A stretch of DNA of 64,000 nucleotides from Staphylococcus argenteus (GCF_000236925.1 NC_016941.1:1798001-1862000); one strand, 5' to 3'. Positions 8,782 through 18,981 are shown, counted from the first letter of the stretch. The notes: generated by a model from the letters alone, not told the origin. Program-made: numbers and translations.

Positions 8782-9402
8782 ATGTTTTCGAGGAACAACA
8801 ATGTATTTGTTGATGATTTATCTGTAACAAAGGATAATTATTTAATTGCAGTTTTAAAGATGTTACTCATTTTTTTAGTTATTAATTATGGTACAGACTT
8901 CAGTATTGAACATGAGTATATAGGGTTATTCATCATATTGCTTGGTGTTGTACTTCTCAAAGTTTTAAATATTAATCTGTTATCTTTCAAAAAATTAAAA
9001 TTCACTCATATTCTTTATATTATTTTTGGCTATTTGCTAATGTATGGGTTGGATAGCTTATATGCTATGTTCGCACCACCTACATTAAATGAAACGTTGA
9101 TAGATGAAGAGTTTGAAGATATACCTTTCCACTTATCTCTAATCAGCATTGCAATAATTCCACCAATCACGGAAGAAATCATATGTCGTGGATTGATTTT
9201 ACGGGTTTTATTTAGAAACCATCTTTTCTTAGGACTAATTGTATCAAGCATATTCTTCGCACTAATACATGCATCTGACACACTGATTGGTTATCTTCCT
9301 TATTTTTATTCAGGTTTAATTTTTGGCTATACTTACTTAAAAACAAAACGATTAGAGGTACCAATTTTAATACATTTTATAAATAACCTCTTAGCTATTT
9401 AG
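8782..9402 (+). CDS. CPBP-family intramembrane metalloprotease, copy 2
   Basis: A 206-residue paralogue of the preceding gene with the same motif order: EEIICRGLIL, FALIHAS and IHFINN. Catalytic residues are kept, so both copies look active. RBS AGGAGAG precedes ATG 8782. A terminator follows at 9553. The N-terminal DDLSVTKDNY is conserved between copies while the central membrane segments diverge more. Confidence 0.85.
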   Translation: MFSRNNNVFVDDLSVTKDNYLIAVLKMLLIFLVINYGTDFSIEHEYIGLFIILLGVVLLKVLNINLLSFKKLKFTHILYIIFGYLLMYGLDSLYAMFAPPTLNETLIDEEFEDIPFHLSLISIAIIPPITEEIICRGLILRVLFRNHLFLGLIVSSIFFALIHASDTLIGYLPYFYSGLIFGYTYLKTKRLEVPILIHFINNLLAI

Positions 9403-9552
9403 CATTAAAGTCATTCAGCTTCACTATATGATTAATCATTATTTATTTTGAAAATTGCAACATGACACTAAAATTATAACAATGTAATAAATAGGTAACT
9501 TTTCATTTGTTATTGGACATTTACTTTTTGGAATTATATAAATACAACAAAG

Positions 9553-9587
9553 CCACACGCCGGACTTAAATAGGTGTGTGGTTTTCT
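9553..9587 (+). terminator. Terminator downstream of the CPBP pair
   Basis: CCACAC...GTGTGG stem followed by TTTTCTT, ~150 bp after the second CPBP gene. Confidence 0.65.
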
Positions 9588-9639
9588 TAATTTATTGTTT
9601 AACTATTTATGTGTGGCTCCAATTACATATCAATTAAGA

Positions 9640-9670
9640 ACCCCCATAGGCACAGTGCCTATGAGGGTTT
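9640..9670 (-). terminator. Terminator of tal
   Basis: A near-perfect hairpin, ACCCTCATAGGCAC / GTGCCTATGGGGGT on the minus strand, lies directly downstream of tal and is followed by TTCTTAATT. Confidence 0.75.
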
Positions 9671-9684
9671 AAATGTATTTTAAA

Positions 9685-10398
9685 TTATAAAATAGAAAGT
9701 CCTGAACTTTGAATATCTTTTGCAAAGCCTTTAACTGTATCAACTGGTAATTCATTAATGTCGCGACCTAAGTTTGTGTTCACTTTTTTAACAACATCTG
9801 CTGGACATGTAATAATATCTGCACCAATTTCATCAGCTTGAATGACATTGAATAATTCACGGCAACTTGCCCATAATAACTTAACGCCTTCTTTGCTGTG
9901 TGTCACTTCCACCGCTTCTTTCATCAATGGTAATGGATCTACACCTGTATCAGCAATTCTTCCTGCAAATACTGAAACATATGTTGGTACGCCTTCAGTT
10001 ACTGCTTCTGTAATTTCTTTAACTTGTTCGATAGTATATACCGCAGTTACATTTAATCTTACATTGTCAGCTGAAAGTTTTTTAATTAATGGAATAGTTG
10101 ACTCACCTTTTGTATTAACAATTGGAATTTTAACGAAAACATTGTCACCATATTGTTTTAAAATTGCTGCTTCTTTTTCCATCGTTTCTAGATCATCTGC
10201 AAACACTTCGAACGAAATAGATGCATCTGGAATTTCTTTTACAGCTTCTTCAGCAAATGCTTTATAATCTGTAACACCCGCTTTTGCCATTAAACTTGGA
10301 TTTGTAGTAAAACCATCCACTTGTTTGTTTTTATAAGCCGCTTTCATTTCTTCAATATCTGCACCGTCTGCAAATACTTCAACATTTAGTTTAGCCAT
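9685..10398 (-). CDS. tal: Transaldolase (TalC/Fsa-size class)
   Basis: A 237-residue (beta/alpha)8 protein. The Schiff-base lysine lies in NVFVKIPIVNTKG, and the N-terminal FADGADIEEM and TTNPSLMAKAG match the small transaldolase family. It moves a dihydroxyacetone unit between sugar phosphates in the non-oxidative pentose phosphate pathway. Start ATG 10398 follows AAGGAGG. It is monocistronic with its own terminator. Confidence 0.93.
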   Translation of the reverse strand: MAKLNVEVFADGADIEEMKAAYKNKQVDGFTTNPSLMAKAGVTDYKAFAEEAVKEIPDASISFEVFADDLETMEKEAAILKQYGDNVFVKIPIVNTKGESTIPLIKKLSADNVRLNVTAVYTIEQVKEITEAVTEGVPTYVSVFAGRIADTGVDPLPLMKEAVEVTHSKEGVKLLWASCRELFNVIQADEIGADIITCPADVVKKVNTNLGRDINELPVDTVKGFAKDIQSSGLSIL

Positions 10399-10655
10399 AT
10401 AGTATAGCCTCCTTGGTTCTTATTAAAATTTTACAACATCTGCATGTCTTTTTCTTACAACCATTTGTCAAAAATGATTTTTATTTCTTTGTTATATAAA
10501 ACATTTATATCACGCTTTTATAATATTAAGCTAATGTTTTGCCTAGAAAATGAATAAATTACTTTTGCAACATTGTGTCAAGATAGTAATTAAACTATTG
10601 TTTTACGGTTGTTTATGATACGATATGTTAATGATAATCATCCAGGAGGTCAAGC

Positions 10656-10958
10656 ATGTCTCGTTCAAAAAAACACTTTTACTTATCGAGCTTAATGATT
10701 ATTTTAAGCTTTTTCTTTAATACAAATAATGTTTTTCTAAGTGGACTTTTTAATTCTTTCATAAAATTAATATTCTTCTGTAGCATTGTTAATTCAATTA
10801 TTCTTATTTTGGCGATAATATTTGCAGATCGTTCAATAAAAGCATTAAAACCTGATGCTGATTGGATCAGAATTGCCAGTAAAAGTTTGCCATGGCTTAT
10901 TTTAATTGTAATTTTAGTTCATATATTTTCAATCGTTCATACATTTGGCTTAATTTAA
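10656..10958 (+). CDS. Small three-TM membrane protein
   Basis: 100 residues, basic N-terminus then three hydrophobic segments (~10-30, 38-58, 78-98) and a short soluble loop DRSIKALKPDADWIRIA. AGGAGGTCAAGC precedes ATG 10656. No family recognised. The gene is isolated between tal and crcB1. Confidence 0.75.
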   Translation: MSRSKKHFYLSSLMIILSFFFNTNNVFLSGLFNSFIKLIFFCSIVNSIILILAIIFADRSIKALKPDADWIRIASKSLPWLILIVILVHIFSIVHTFGLI

Positions 10959-11189
10959 GTCAAATCACTAAAACATTTATTTGATTCTTATTTAACATCA
11001 AAGTAAATACCATTGGCTCATAAAAAAATGCCAATGCTTCATAAAATCTTTACATCATTTCTGTATTTCCATAGACAACATGATATAACTATATTGAGGT
11101 TTGGCAATTACGTGATTTTTTATAATCGCAACATTGTCAAAACCTCATTTTTGATTGAAGACAAAACTTTTTCATTCGAGGTGACTCAA

Positions 11190-11555
11190 TTGCAATATTT
11201 ATATATTTTTATAGGTGGTGCTATAGGTGCACTTTTACGTTACTTAATTTCATTTCTAAATGTATCTGGTTCATTTCCTGTTGGTACTTTTGTAGCAAAT
11301 TTAATAGGCGCCTTTGTTATGGGAATTTTAACTACATTGTCCATTTCTTTTTTTAAAAATCGTCCAACATTAAAGAAAGCAATTACAACAGGATTTTTAG
11401 GTGCATTAACGACTTTTTCAACATTTCAAATAGAATTAGTACATATGTTTAACCATCAGCAATTTATAATATTACTATTATATGCCGTAACAAGTTATGT
11501 GCTAGGAATCTTTTTATGTCACTTCGGTATGAAAATCGGAGGTGCCCTATCATGA
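11190..11555 (+). CDS. crcB1: CrcB1/FluC fluoride channel subunit 1
   Basis: From TTG 11190 (GAGGTG six bases upstream) the protein is 121 residues, four TM segments, the usual Fluc size. The signature [17 protein letters not shown] and the [13 protein letters not shown] motif, with the Na+-site and Phe-box residues, are present. Fluc exports F- as a dual-topology dimer; here the pair crcB1-crcB2 probably forms a heterodimer. The frame is open back to 11013, but no upstream start has a ribosome-binding site. The sequence differs from S. aureus CrcB1 (from memory) at about a fifth of residues. Confidence 0.88.
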   Translation: MQYLYIFIGGAIGALLRYLISFLNVSGSFPVGTFVANLIGAFVMGILTTLSISFFKNRPTLKKAITTGFLGALTTFSTFQIELVHMFNHQQFIILLLYAVTSYVLGIFLCHFGMKIGGALS

Positions 11556-11905
11556 TATCTACATTATTAGTAATGATTGGTGGTGGCTTTGGTGCAGTTG
11601 TTAGAGGTGCATTAACAGATTACTGTAATGCTAAATTTACATCATCGTTGCCAATCCCAACACTTATTGTAAACCTCATAGGTAGCTTTCTCATCGGACT
11701 TATAATGGGAATGGCAATTTCAAACACGTGGTTATCTGCACTTTTTGTCACAGGATTTTTAGGTGGCCTTACAACATTTTCAACATTAGCTAAAGAACTT
11801 ACATTAATGATGACTCCTAAGCTTAAGTTAACACATTTTATCAATTATTCACTTTTACAATTCATTATAGGATTTATTGCCTGTTATATCGGTTTTCATA
11901 TTTAA
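11552..11905 (+). CDS. crcB2: CrcB2/FluC fluoride channel subunit 2
   Basis: 117 residues with four TM segments, a [10 protein letters not shown] start, [17 protein letters not shown] and the [15 protein letters not shown] motif. ATG 11552 overlaps the crcB1 stop (ATGA) and has GGAGGTG upstream, giving a translationally coupled pair that balances the two half-channels. A strong terminator follows. Divergent from the S. aureus version I recall, especially residues 15-60. Confidence 0.88.
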   Translation: MISTLLVMIGGGFGAVVRGALTDYCNAKFTSSLPIPTLIVNLIGSFLIGLIMGMAISNTWLSALFVTGFLGGLTTFSTLAKELTLMMTPKLKLTHFINYSLLQFIIGFIACYIGFHI

Positions 11906-11907
11906 AA

Positions 11908-11966
11908 AATAATGCTTTATTCAGTAAAATGGTAATCTCACATCCTAAACTGAATAAAGCATTTTT
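11908..11966 (+). terminator. Terminator of crcB1-crcB2
   Basis: AATGCTTTATTCAGT pairs perfectly with ACTGAATAAAGCATT across a ~25-base loop and ends in a T-run. Confidence 0.8.
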
Positions 11967-12049
11967 AATTTTGAATCAATCATAATATATTGTTGGATTT
12001 TTAAGTAAATTTATATTGGTATTTAATATATCAATCAAATCTTTATAAA

Positions 12050-12267
12050 TTAACGTTGAACAACCTTAGACAAAAACCAAACTTCTTGAGGTTTATTTTC
12101 ACCATAAAACCTAAGAAAAGCAAAATTAACATATTGCAAAAATGAAGCTGTTTCATGGTCTCCTGCCTCGTTTAACTTCTCTGATCAATTGAAACCTATC
12201 TTTAATTAAAACCACTTTGAAATACTTCGCGCTATCCTTCAAAGACTTGTTTTTATTCGTCACTCAT
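12050..12267 (-). pseudogene. Remnant of a small hypothetical gene
   Basis: Directly downstream of the aldo/keto reductase, the minus strand encodes MSDE-stop-KQVFEG-stop-REVFQSGFN, then after a frame change SEKLNEAGDHETASFL and on to VWFLSKVVQR-stop at 12050. The long in-frame, protein-like second half and recognisable first half look like a ~70-residue cytosolic protein broken by stops and a frameshift. I do not know the family. Confidence 0.6.
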
Positions 12268-12274
12268 AATTCAA

Positions 12275-13108
12275 TTACCCTTCAAATGTTTTTGGATCAG
12301 GTCCAATTCTTCTATCTTGATTCAAGGCATCGATTCGCATCATTTGCTCATCTGTTAAATTGAAATCGAATATATTTATGTTTTCAGTAATTCTTTCAGG
12401 TGTTACAGATTTAGGTATCGTTACTACACCATGCTGTATGTTCCATCTTATAACTACTTGTGCCGCAGATTTCCCTACTTCTTTAGCAATTTCTATAATT
12501 GTTTTATCTTCTAATATTTGTGCATTCATCAATGGTGACCAAGATTCCATCACAATATGTTGCGCTTCCAAGTATAATTTTAATTTATGTTGTGTTAAAT
12601 AAGGATGAAATTCAACTTGATTAATAACCGGCTTAATTGACACTTGTGCCAGCAATGCTTCCAAATGTTCAGGCTCAAAATTGCTAACACCAATATTTCC
12701 TACTTCATTATTTTTATATAGGTCTTCCATGCCCTTCCATGTATCAATCATGATTGCTTCATTTGTACCAGGCCAATGTACTAAATATAAATCTAAATAT
12801 GATAAACCAAGGCGTGATAAACTAGCGTGGTATGCATTGGCCACATTGTTTCTACCAAAATCTTCAAAGTATAATTTTGAAGTAATGAATAAATCCTCCC
12901 TATTTAATCCAGTCGATTCCAATCCAGCACGAATACCTGCCCCAACTTGCTCTTCATTCCCATACACCTTTGCAGTATCAATGCTACGATATCCTTGCTC
13001 AATTGCATGTTTAACACTTTTCATGCAATTTTCATCATTTTCAACACGAAAAGTTCCTAAACCAATTTGTGGCATTTCGTTCCCATTATAAAATCGTTTA
13101 ACCTCCAT
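12275..13108 (-). CDS. Aldo/keto reductase
   Basis: 277 residues with the family signature GYRSIDTAKVYGNEEQVG (catalytic Asp and Tyr), a catalytic Lys in FITSKLY and His in YLVHWPGT; the NADPH site follows as IPKSVTPERITENINIFDF. This is the AKR5-like class acting on 2,5-diketo-D-gluconate or methylglyoxal-type carbonyls; the true substrate cannot be read from sequence. AGGCGATATTA precedes ATG 13108. Confidence 0.9.
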   Translation of the reverse strand: MEVKRFYNGNEMPQIGLGTFRVENDENCMKSVKHAIEQGYRSIDTAKVYGNEEQVGAGIRAGLESTGLNREDLFITSKLYFEDFGRNNVANAYHASLSRLGLSYLDLYLVHWPGTNEAIMIDTWKGMEDLYKNNEVGNIGVSNFEPEHLEALLAQVSIKPVINQVEFHPYLTQHKLKLYLEAQHIVMESWSPLMNAQILEDKTIIEIAKEVGKSAAQVVIRWNIQHGVVTIPKSVTPERITENINIFDFNLTDEQMMRIDALNQDRRIGPDPKTFEG

Positions 13109-13327
13109 TAATATCGCCTCACTTTTTTAATGTATTATACCCTGTTATCATAACAAATCTAACTTTACGCATACATTTAAAAACACTTTTGTCGATTAAC
13201 CAATAAAACTCTAGTATTATTTATCAAATATTACGCAAAATGCAAAAGCAATTCTTTTTAATTTATGGCACAATACAATAATTAGTTGAGCGTGAAACTC
13301 AATTCTTTTAATTTATGACACAATAAA

Positions 13328-13370
13328 AAAGCTGAAGTAACAACTATTAAGTCATAACTCCAGCTTTTCA
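13328..13370 (-). terminator. Terminator of the NERD-like gene
   Basis: AAGCTGGAGTTATGACTTAA and TTGTTACTTCAGCTT form a long imperfect stem followed by TTTTTTATTG on the minus strand, directly after the stop at 13372. Two imperfect ~28-bp direct repeats (13252-13279 and 13301-13328, both with AATTTATGRCACAATA) lie just beyond it. Confidence 0.75.
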
Positions 13371-13371
13371 T

Positions 13372-14280
13372 TTAATTGAATGATTCGATTTTATCCATCA
13401 TTTGTTGTAAGTCTTCAACATTGTATTGAATACGACCATGGAATACAAATTTGTTAAAGAATTCATCTAATTGTTCAGCACCAACAAGTACTTTTACAGC
13501 GCTATTTTGATTATAATTTGAAATCGTTACGTCACCTTCATTTTTAGGATTAAAGTATAAAATTGAAGTCGGCGTATATTTAGCACCTAATTGTTTTTGT
13601 AAGTCTTCAGCCAATTGTTTAATCGCCTCAATTTGATCTGAATAATTTACAAATGATAATGAACGTTTGTCATCATTTTGATCCATCACAATCGTTTGCG
13701 GTCTAGATTTATCTAAATCTAATGTATCAAATACTTGTTCCATTGGTGGTAAATCTTTAAATTGACCGCCACTAATACCATTATAAACATGACCTTTTAA
13801 CAATTGAGAATCAATTATATAAAGTCCAGTTCTAGTTAAAACTAAATGACTAATACGTTCAATATTATTAAAGCCATCCTTTGGTAAAAAGATATTTGCC
13901 ATAATGTGCATATCTTCTGGTCGAATTCGTTTTTCTTTAACTAATCTTTCACGAATACCAATTAATCTCATGTCCGTTACATATTCACTATGATTTTTCG
14001 AGAACAATTTTAATGCGTCAATCTCACGATCTTTTGTACTAACCATGTGATTATAATCTTCTTGTTGTTTTGTAATTGTCTTTTTATTTTGAATACGCTC
14101 TTTCTCTAAAGCTTCTTCATGAGACTTTTTAATGTTTTGTTCTTGTTGTTCATACTTTTCTTCTGTTTGTCGCTTAACTTTTTTCTTACTACCTAAGGCA
14201 ACTAAGAAAAGGACAAAAAAGATTAATGCAATGACTACTGCAGTAATGAGTCCAATGACTACCGGTGAAGATAAATCCAT
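13372..14280 (-). CDS. Membrane-anchored NERD-domain-like protein
   Basis: About 302 residues: one N-terminal TM segment (residues ~8-32), a long charged coiled coil (~35-95), then a globular domain with SHLVLTRTGLYIIDSQ, a beta-rich core resembling the nuclease-related NERD fold. It would sit as a type II membrane protein with the domain in the cytosol. Either GTG 14283 or ATG 14280 can be the start; AAGGAG suits both. Function unknown in staphylococci. Confidence 0.65.
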   Translation of the reverse strand: MDLSSPVVIGLITAVVIALIFFVLFLVALGSKKKVKRQTEEKYEQQEQNIKKSHEEALEKERIQNKKTITKQQEDYNHMVSTKDREIDALKLFSKNHSEYVTDMRLIGIRERLVKEKRIRPEDMHIMANIFLPKDGFNNIERISHLVLTRTGLYIIDSQLLKGHVYNGISGGQFKDLPPMEQVFDTLDLDKSRPQTIVMDQNDDKRSLSFVNYSDQIEAIKQLAEDLQKQLGAKYTPTSILYFNPKNEGDVTISNYNQNSAVKVLVGAEQLDEFFNKFVFHGRIQYNVEDLQQMMDKIESFN

Positions 14281-14404
14281 CACAACAACGCTCCTTTTTA
14301 ATATATGAATAACTTTAATTATAATAGAAAAGCTAAAGATTTTCGATACATAATATCATTTATATACCGAAAATCTTTTATTTAGCCTTATTTAGTTCGA
14401 ATCA

Positions 14405-15598
14405 TTACTTAACTGCGTCTTTTAATTCTTCTACTTTGTCTAATTTTTCCCATGGGAATAATACATCTGTACGTCCAAAATGACCATAAGCAGCAGTTTG
14501 TTTGTAAATTGGTTGTTTCAAATCAAGCATTTTAATAATGCCAGCTGGTCTTAAGTCAAAGTGCTTTCTTACTGCTTCAACAAGTTGACTTTCAGAAACC
14601 TTTCCAGTTCCAAATGTATCAATTGCAATTGATACTGGTTCTGCAACACCAATGGCATATGCTAATTGAACTTCACATTGATCTGCTAAGCCTGCTGCTA
14701 CTATATTTTTAGCGACATAACGTGCAGCATATGCAGCTGAACGGTCTACTTTTGTAGGATCCTTACCACTGAAGCAACCGCCACCATGACGTGCATAGCC
14801 TCCATAAGTATCAACAATAATTTTACGTCCTGTTAAACCAGCATCACCTTGAGGTCCACCGATTACAAAACGTCCTGTAGGGTTGATGTAGAATTTAGTT
14901 TGTTCATTAATTAAGTTTTCAGGAACAGTAGGATAAATGACATGTGCTTTAATGTCTTCTTGAATTTGCTCTAGTGTCACATCTTCAGCATGTTGCGTTG
15001 AAACAACAATCGTATCAATACGTACTGGGTTATCATTTTCATCATATTCAACAGTAACTTGAACTTTACCGTCAGGACGTAAATAGTTTAATGTACCATC
15101 TTTACGCACATCTGATAAACGTTTAGCTAGTTGATGTGATAGATAGATTGCTAAAGGCATATACGTTTCTGTTTCGTTTGTTGCATAACCAAACATTAAA
15201 CCTTGGTCACCTGCACCAGTAGCTTCAATCTCTTCTTCACTATCTTTGTCACGATATTCTAACGCTTTATCCACACCTTGAGCAATGTCAGGTGATTGTT
15301 CATCAATCGCAGTTAAAATTGCCATCGTTTCATAATCATAGCCATATTTTGCTCTTGTGTATCCAATTTCTTTAATTGTTTCTCTAACAACTTTCGGAAT
15401 ATCAACATATGTTGTTGTAGAAATTTCGCCGGCGATTAATGCCATACCTGTTGTAACTGTTGTTTCACAAGCTACACGTGCATTTGGGTCGTCTTTTAAA
15501 ATAGCATCTAATATTGCATCTGACACTTGGTCAGCGATTTTATCTGGGTGTCCTTCTGTAACAGACTCTGAAGTAAATAATCGTTTGTTATTTAACAT
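14405..15598 (-). CDS. metK: MetK, S-adenosylmethionine synthetase
   Basis: The enzyme makes SAM from methionine and ATP. Signatures are [11 protein letters not shown] near the N-terminus, [12 protein letters not shown] near 118, the P-loop-like [18 protein letters not shown] and the C-terminal GHFGR. I chose ATG 15598 (MLNNKRLF, 397 residues) because AAAGGAGCAAACT precedes it. The frame stays open upstream through the riboswitch, which is untranslated. The gene is monocistronic under a SAM-I riboswitch. Confidence 0.97.
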   Translation of the reverse strand: MLNNKRLFTSESVTEGHPDKIADQVSDAILDAILKDDPNARVACETTVTTGMALIAGEISTTTYVDIPKVVRETIKEIGYTRAKYGYDYETMAILTAIDEQSPDIAQGVDKALEYRDKDSEEEIEATGAGDQGLMFGYATNETETYMPLAIYLSHQLAKRLSDVRKDGTLNYLRPDGKVQVTVEYDENDNPVRIDTIVVSTQHAEDVTLEQIQEDIKAHVIYPTVPENLINEQTKFYINPTGRFVIGGPQGDAGLTGRKIIVDTYGGYARHGGGCFSGKDPTKVDRSAAYAARYVAKNIVAAGLADQCEVQLAYAIGVAEPVSIAIDTFGTGKVSESQLVEAVRKHFDLRPAGIIKMLDLKQPIYKQTAAYGHFGRTDVLFPWEKLDKVEELKDAVK

Positions 15599-15642
15599 AG
15601 TTTGCTCCTTTAAATTTATATTACGAAAATTCTCTTTCTGTG

Positions 15643-15818
15643 AGCTAAATAAAAAAGACCTTCTAACTATGAATATAGAGAGAAGGCCTAATACGTCCAT
15701 TCGCTCTTATCGTTCAGACCTATTTGTCTGCAAACGGTTTGGCACCTTTCTTTTATAAAAAAGAGGTTGCTGGGTTTCATTGGGTCCATGTCCCTCCACC
15801 ACTCAGGATAAGAGAATC
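15643..15818 (-). promoter_or_regulatory. SAM-I (S-box) riboswitch with terminator, upstream of metK
   Basis: On the minus strand: CTTATCCTGAGTGGTGGAGG, GACATGGACCCAATGAAACC, CAGCAACCT, AGGTGCCAA and a closing GATAAGAG near 15708. These are the conserved SAM-I aptamer blocks in order (aptamer about 15698-15818). The hairpin GGCCTTCT...AGAAGGTC followed by TTTTTT (15651-15689) is the terminator. High SAM should switch metK off. Confidence 0.96.
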
Positions 15819-15925
15819 CGTTAAAATTAATACTACCTAAATAATGAATTAATGTCAATTTTTGATAAATAAATTTACAGTAAAATATTGTAGATTAATT
15901 ATGTTAATGTGTTATACTAATTAAA

Positions 15926-15939
15926 TGTAAAGGCTTACA
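15926..15939 (+). promoter_or_regulatory. CcpA-binding (cre-like) site of pckA
   Basis: TGTAAAGGCTTACA fits the cre consensus TGWAANCGNTNWCA with one mismatch. It lies about 8 bases after a TATACT -10 (15913-15918; TTGTAG -35 at 15888, 19-bp spacer), at or just past the transcription start, a position suited to glucose repression of pckA. Confidence 0.75.
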
Positions 15940-15968
15940 TTTAAATTATCGCTTTGGAGGGATTTAGG

Positions 15969-17561
15969 ATGTCAGTAGACACATACACTGAAACAACTAA
16001 AATTGACAAATTATTGAAAAAAACAACGTCACATTTTCAGCTTTCGACGACACAACTTTATAATAAAATTTTAGATAACAAAGAAGGCGTATTAACAGAA
16101 CTTGGTGCTGTTAATGCAAGTACTGGTAAATACACTGGTCGCTCGCCTAAAGACAAATTTTTTGTCTCAGAACCTTCATATAGAGATAACATTGATTGGG
16201 GAGATATCAATCAACCTATCGATGAAGAAACTTTCTTGAAGTTATACCATAAAGTATTAGACTATTTAGATAAAAAAGATGAATTATATGTTTTCAAAGG
16301 TTACGCAGGTAGCGATAAAGATACAATGTTAAAACTTACAGTCATCAACGAATTAGCTTGGCATAATTTATTCGCTAAAAATATGTTTATCAGACCTGAA
16401 TCGAAAGAAGAAGCTACGAAGATTAAACCAAACTTCACTATCGTTTCTGCCCCACATTTTAAAGCAGATCCAGAAGTAGATGGCACTAGATCTGAAACAT
16501 TCGTCATTATTTCATTTAAACATAAAGTAATTTTAATCGGTGGTACTGAATATGCTGGCGAAATGAAAAAAGGTATCTTCTCTGTAATGAATTACTTATT
16601 ACCGATGCAAGATATCATGAGTATGCATTGTTCAGCAAATGTTGGTGAAAAAGGCGATGTAGCATTATTCTTCGGTCTATCAGGCACTGGTAAAACAACA
16701 TTATCAGCTGATCCACACCGCAAACTAATCGGTGATGATGAACACGGATGGAATAAAAACGGCGTATTTAATATTGAAGGTGGCTGCTATGCAAAAGCAA
16801 TCAATCTTTCCAAAGAAAAAGAACCACAGATCTTTGACGCAATTAAATATGGTGCGATTTTAGAGAATACTGTCGTTGCTGAAGACGGTTCAGTAGACTT
16901 TGAAGACAATCGCTATACTGAAAATACACGTGCGGCTTATCCAATAAATCATATAGATAACATTGTGGTACCATCAAAAGCAGCACATCCAAATACAATC
17001 ATTTTCTTGACTGCAGATGCATTTGGTGTGATTCCACCAATTTCTAAATTAAATAAAGATCAAGCTATGTATCACTTCTTAAGTGGTTTCACTTCTAAAT
17101 TAGCTGGTACAGAACGTGGTGTCACAGAACCTGAACCATCATTCTCAACATGTTTCGGTGCACCATTCTTCCCGTTACACCCTACTGTTTATGCGGACTT
17201 ACTAGGTGAACTTATCGATTTACATGATGTTGATGTTTATCTTGTTAATACTGGATGGACTGGTGGAAAATACGGTGTAGGTCGTAGAATCAGCTTACAT
17301 TACACACGCCAAATGGTAAATCAAGCTATTTCAGGTAAATTAAAAAATGCTGAATATACAAAAGATAGTACTTTTGGTTTAAGTATTCCTGTTGAAATTG
17401 AAGATGTTCCTAAAACAATTTTAAATCCGATCAATGCTTGGAGCGATCAAGAGAAGTATAAAGCACAAGCAGAAGATTTAATTCAACGTTTTGAAAAGAA
17501 TTTCGAAAAATTCGGTAAGAAAGTTGAACATATTGCCGAAAAAGGTAGCTTCAACAAATAA
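15969..17561 (+). CDS. pckA: PckA, ATP-dependent phosphoenolpyruvate carboxykinase
   Basis: 530 residues from ATG 15969 (GGAGGGATTTAG upstream; the ATG at 15954 overlaps that ribosome-binding site). The kinase P-loop [15 protein letters not shown], the substrate motif GRSPKDKFF and the metal site LIGDDEHGW are intact. It turns oxaloacetate plus ATP into PEP for gluconeogenesis. Monocistronic with a clear terminator. Only a handful of differences from S. aureus PckA as I recall it. Confidence 0.97.
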   Translation: MSVDTYTETTKIDKLLKKTTSHFQLSTTQLYNKILDNKEGVLTELGAVNASTGKYTGRSPKDKFFVSEPSYRDNIDWGDINQPIDEETFLKLYHKVLDYLDKKDELYVFKGYAGSDKDTMLKLTVINELAWHNLFAKNMFIRPESKEEATKIKPNFTIVSAPHFKADPEVDGTRSETFVIISFKHKVILIGGTEYAGEMKKGIFSVMNYLLPMQDIMSMHCSANVGEKGDVALFFGLSGTGKTTLSADPHRKLIGDDEHGWNKNGVFNIEGGCYAKAINLSKEKEPQIFDAIKYGAILENTVVAEDGSVDFEDNRYTENTRAAYPINHIDNIVVPSKAAHPNTIIFLTADAFGVIPPISKLNKDQAMYHFLSGFTSKLAGTERGVTEPEPSFSTCFGAPFFPLHPTVYADLLGELIDLHDVDVYLVNTGWTGGKYGVGRRISLHYTRQMVNQAISGKLKNAEYTKDSTFGLSIPVEIEDVPKTILNPINAWSDQEKYKAQAEDLIQRFEKNFEKFGKKVEHIAEKGSFNK

Positions 17562-17577
17562 ATTGAATGCTAATCAC

Positions 17578-17622
17578 AGAGCCAACCGCTGTTAAATTTT
17601 AACAATGGTTGGCTCTTCTTAT
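17578..17622 (+). terminator. Terminator of pckA
   Basis: AGAGCCAACC and GGTTGGCTCT form a perfect 10-bp stem followed by TCTT. Confidence 0.85.
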
Positions 17623-17738
17623 GTTATATAGTAAAATTTATAGTCATTTTCATAAATTCATTTTAAAGCATCTATATTTAAAACCCATAAAGCTCGAATC
17701 ACTTATCAAGATATCGATTGTAAGTAAAGATTGCCTCT

Positions 17739-18521
17739 TTACACTTCAAAGTGCCTAAGTTTCTCCACTTTACTCATAAAGTTTTTAATATAAGTCAATG
17801 TTTCAACCATGGCTGGCGGTCTCGGTACATGTCCTTCTGTCATTTGATAAAATGTTTCATGCATGACACCTTTTAACTCAAGCTGTTCCGCTAAATGATA
17901 CGCATGTTGAATACCAACTTGTTTATCTTTGCCTCCATGTACAATTAAAATTGGCGGACTATTTTCATTTATATTTGGAATAGCCTGACGCATTTCATAT
18001 GCTGCTCTATCTTTTTTCGGGTGTCCAATCATTCTCCTAAGCATTCCTCTTAAATCAACGCGTTCTTCATACATTAAATAAATATCTGAGACTCCACCCC
18101 AGATAATGTAACTATCTACAGGTAAATCTTGAAACGTTAGCAATCCTTGTAAACCGCCTCGTGAAAAGCCAATCATATGAATAAAAGCTTGTGGATATTT
18201 GCCATGTAGCAACCTTAATAATTGTGTCACATCATTTAAATCCCCACGATAAAATTCATCTCTACCTTCACTACCATTGTTGCCACGATAATAAGGTCCT
18301 ATAACTAGAGTATTATCATCTGCAAATTGCATTAATCTACCTGCGCGCACACGTCCTACTTGACCTTTGCCACCCCGCAAGTAAACTACAATTCTTTTAA
18401 CATTTTGATACGGTGTCATCATAAGTGCTTTTACTTTTAAATCATCTGACAAATATGTAACTTCTTCAAAATGATGCGTAAAAGATTCAATTGGCATTCG
18501 TTTACGTTTGATAAAATCCAA
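17739..18521 (-). CDS. Alpha/beta hydrolase, S9 (prolyl oligopeptidase-like) type
   Basis: About 260 residues. The nucleophile elbow is MIGFSRGGLQG, the acid lies in VHGGKDKQVGIQHA and the histidine in TEGHVP, giving a complete Ser-Asp-His triad. No signal peptide, so cytoplasmic. I prefer TTG 18521 (LDFIKRKRMPIESF) because GAGAGGGTGCAATCAC precedes it. The start overlaps the upstream NUDIX gene by 20 bases, implying one transcript. Confidence 0.8.
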   Translation of the reverse strand: MDFIKRKRMPIESFTHHFEEVTYLSDDLKVKALMMTPYQNVKRIVVYLRGGKGQVGRVRAGRLMQFADDNTLVIGPYYRGNNGSEGRDEFYRGDLNDVTQLLRLLHGKYPQAFIHMIGFSRGGLQGLLTFQDLPVDSYIIWGGVSDIYLMYEERVDLRGMLRRMIGHPKKDRAAYEMRQAIPNINENSPPILIVHGGKDKQVGIQHAYHLAEQLELKGVMHETFYQMTEGHVPRPPAMVETLTYIKNFMSKVEKLRHFEV

Positions 18522-18981
18522 GTGATTGCACCCTCTCCACACATTTTAAAATGGTACTATCTTGAAGCAAGAAACTTTGATGAGTAAGTTCGATATCATT
18601 GATACATTTAAACAACACTGGCCCTGCTGTTTCTAAATAATCATTCTTATTTACCAATGATTCAACTTCGATAAAATATACATCTTTCACAAAATCAGTT
18701 TTCTCATGTGTATCAATGGTATATTGTGCGATGTAATGAATATTTTTAACTTTGGCCCCTGTTTCTTCATACAATTCCCGCGTTACAGCTTCAATACTAC
18801 TTTCCCCGTGTTCCCTTTTACCACCAGGGAATTCAATTCCTCTAATATTATGTTTGGTAAAAAGCAATTGATTTTTAAACGTTGGAATAGCTAGCACATG
18901 ATTGCCATCTGCTACCTCATTATCCTTTTTAAATGTCAAATTAACTTGACGATTATCTTTATCCCTAAACTTCACGCGCAT
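18502..18981 (-). CDS. NUDIX hydrolase, YtkD-like NTP pyrophosphatase
   Basis: The Nudix box is complete: GGKREHGESSIEAVTREL followed by YEETGA, fitting GX5EX7REUXEEXGU. The rest resembles YtkD/MutTA, which sanitises oxidised (d)GTP. ATG 18981 (MRVKFRDKDN, 159 residues) follows AGGGATGTG; the longer frame to 19035 lacks a ribosome-binding site. It is divergent from yidD with only ~60 bp between starts and co-transcribed with the downstream hydrolase. Confidence 0.85.
   Translation of the reverse strand: MRVKFRDKDNRQVNLTFKKDNEVADGNHVLAIPTFKNQLLFTKHNIRGIEFPGGKREHGESSIEAVTRELYEETGAKVKNIHYIAQYTIDTHEKTDFVKDVYFIEVESLVNKNDYLETAGPVLFKCINDIELTHQSFLLQDSTILKCVERVQSLGFYQT

Noticed and set aside
11013..11189. 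Longer CrcB1 with a ~59-residue N-terminal extension
   Set aside because: No ribosome-binding site at upstream starts; from TTG 11190 the protein has the standard 121 residues. I also saw no fluoride riboswitch in the leader.
13252..13328. Two ~28-bp direct repeats (AATTTATGRCACAATA) as a possible CRISPR or plasmid iteron
   Set aside because: Only two imperfect units, no spacers or cas genes nearby; more likely a small local duplication.
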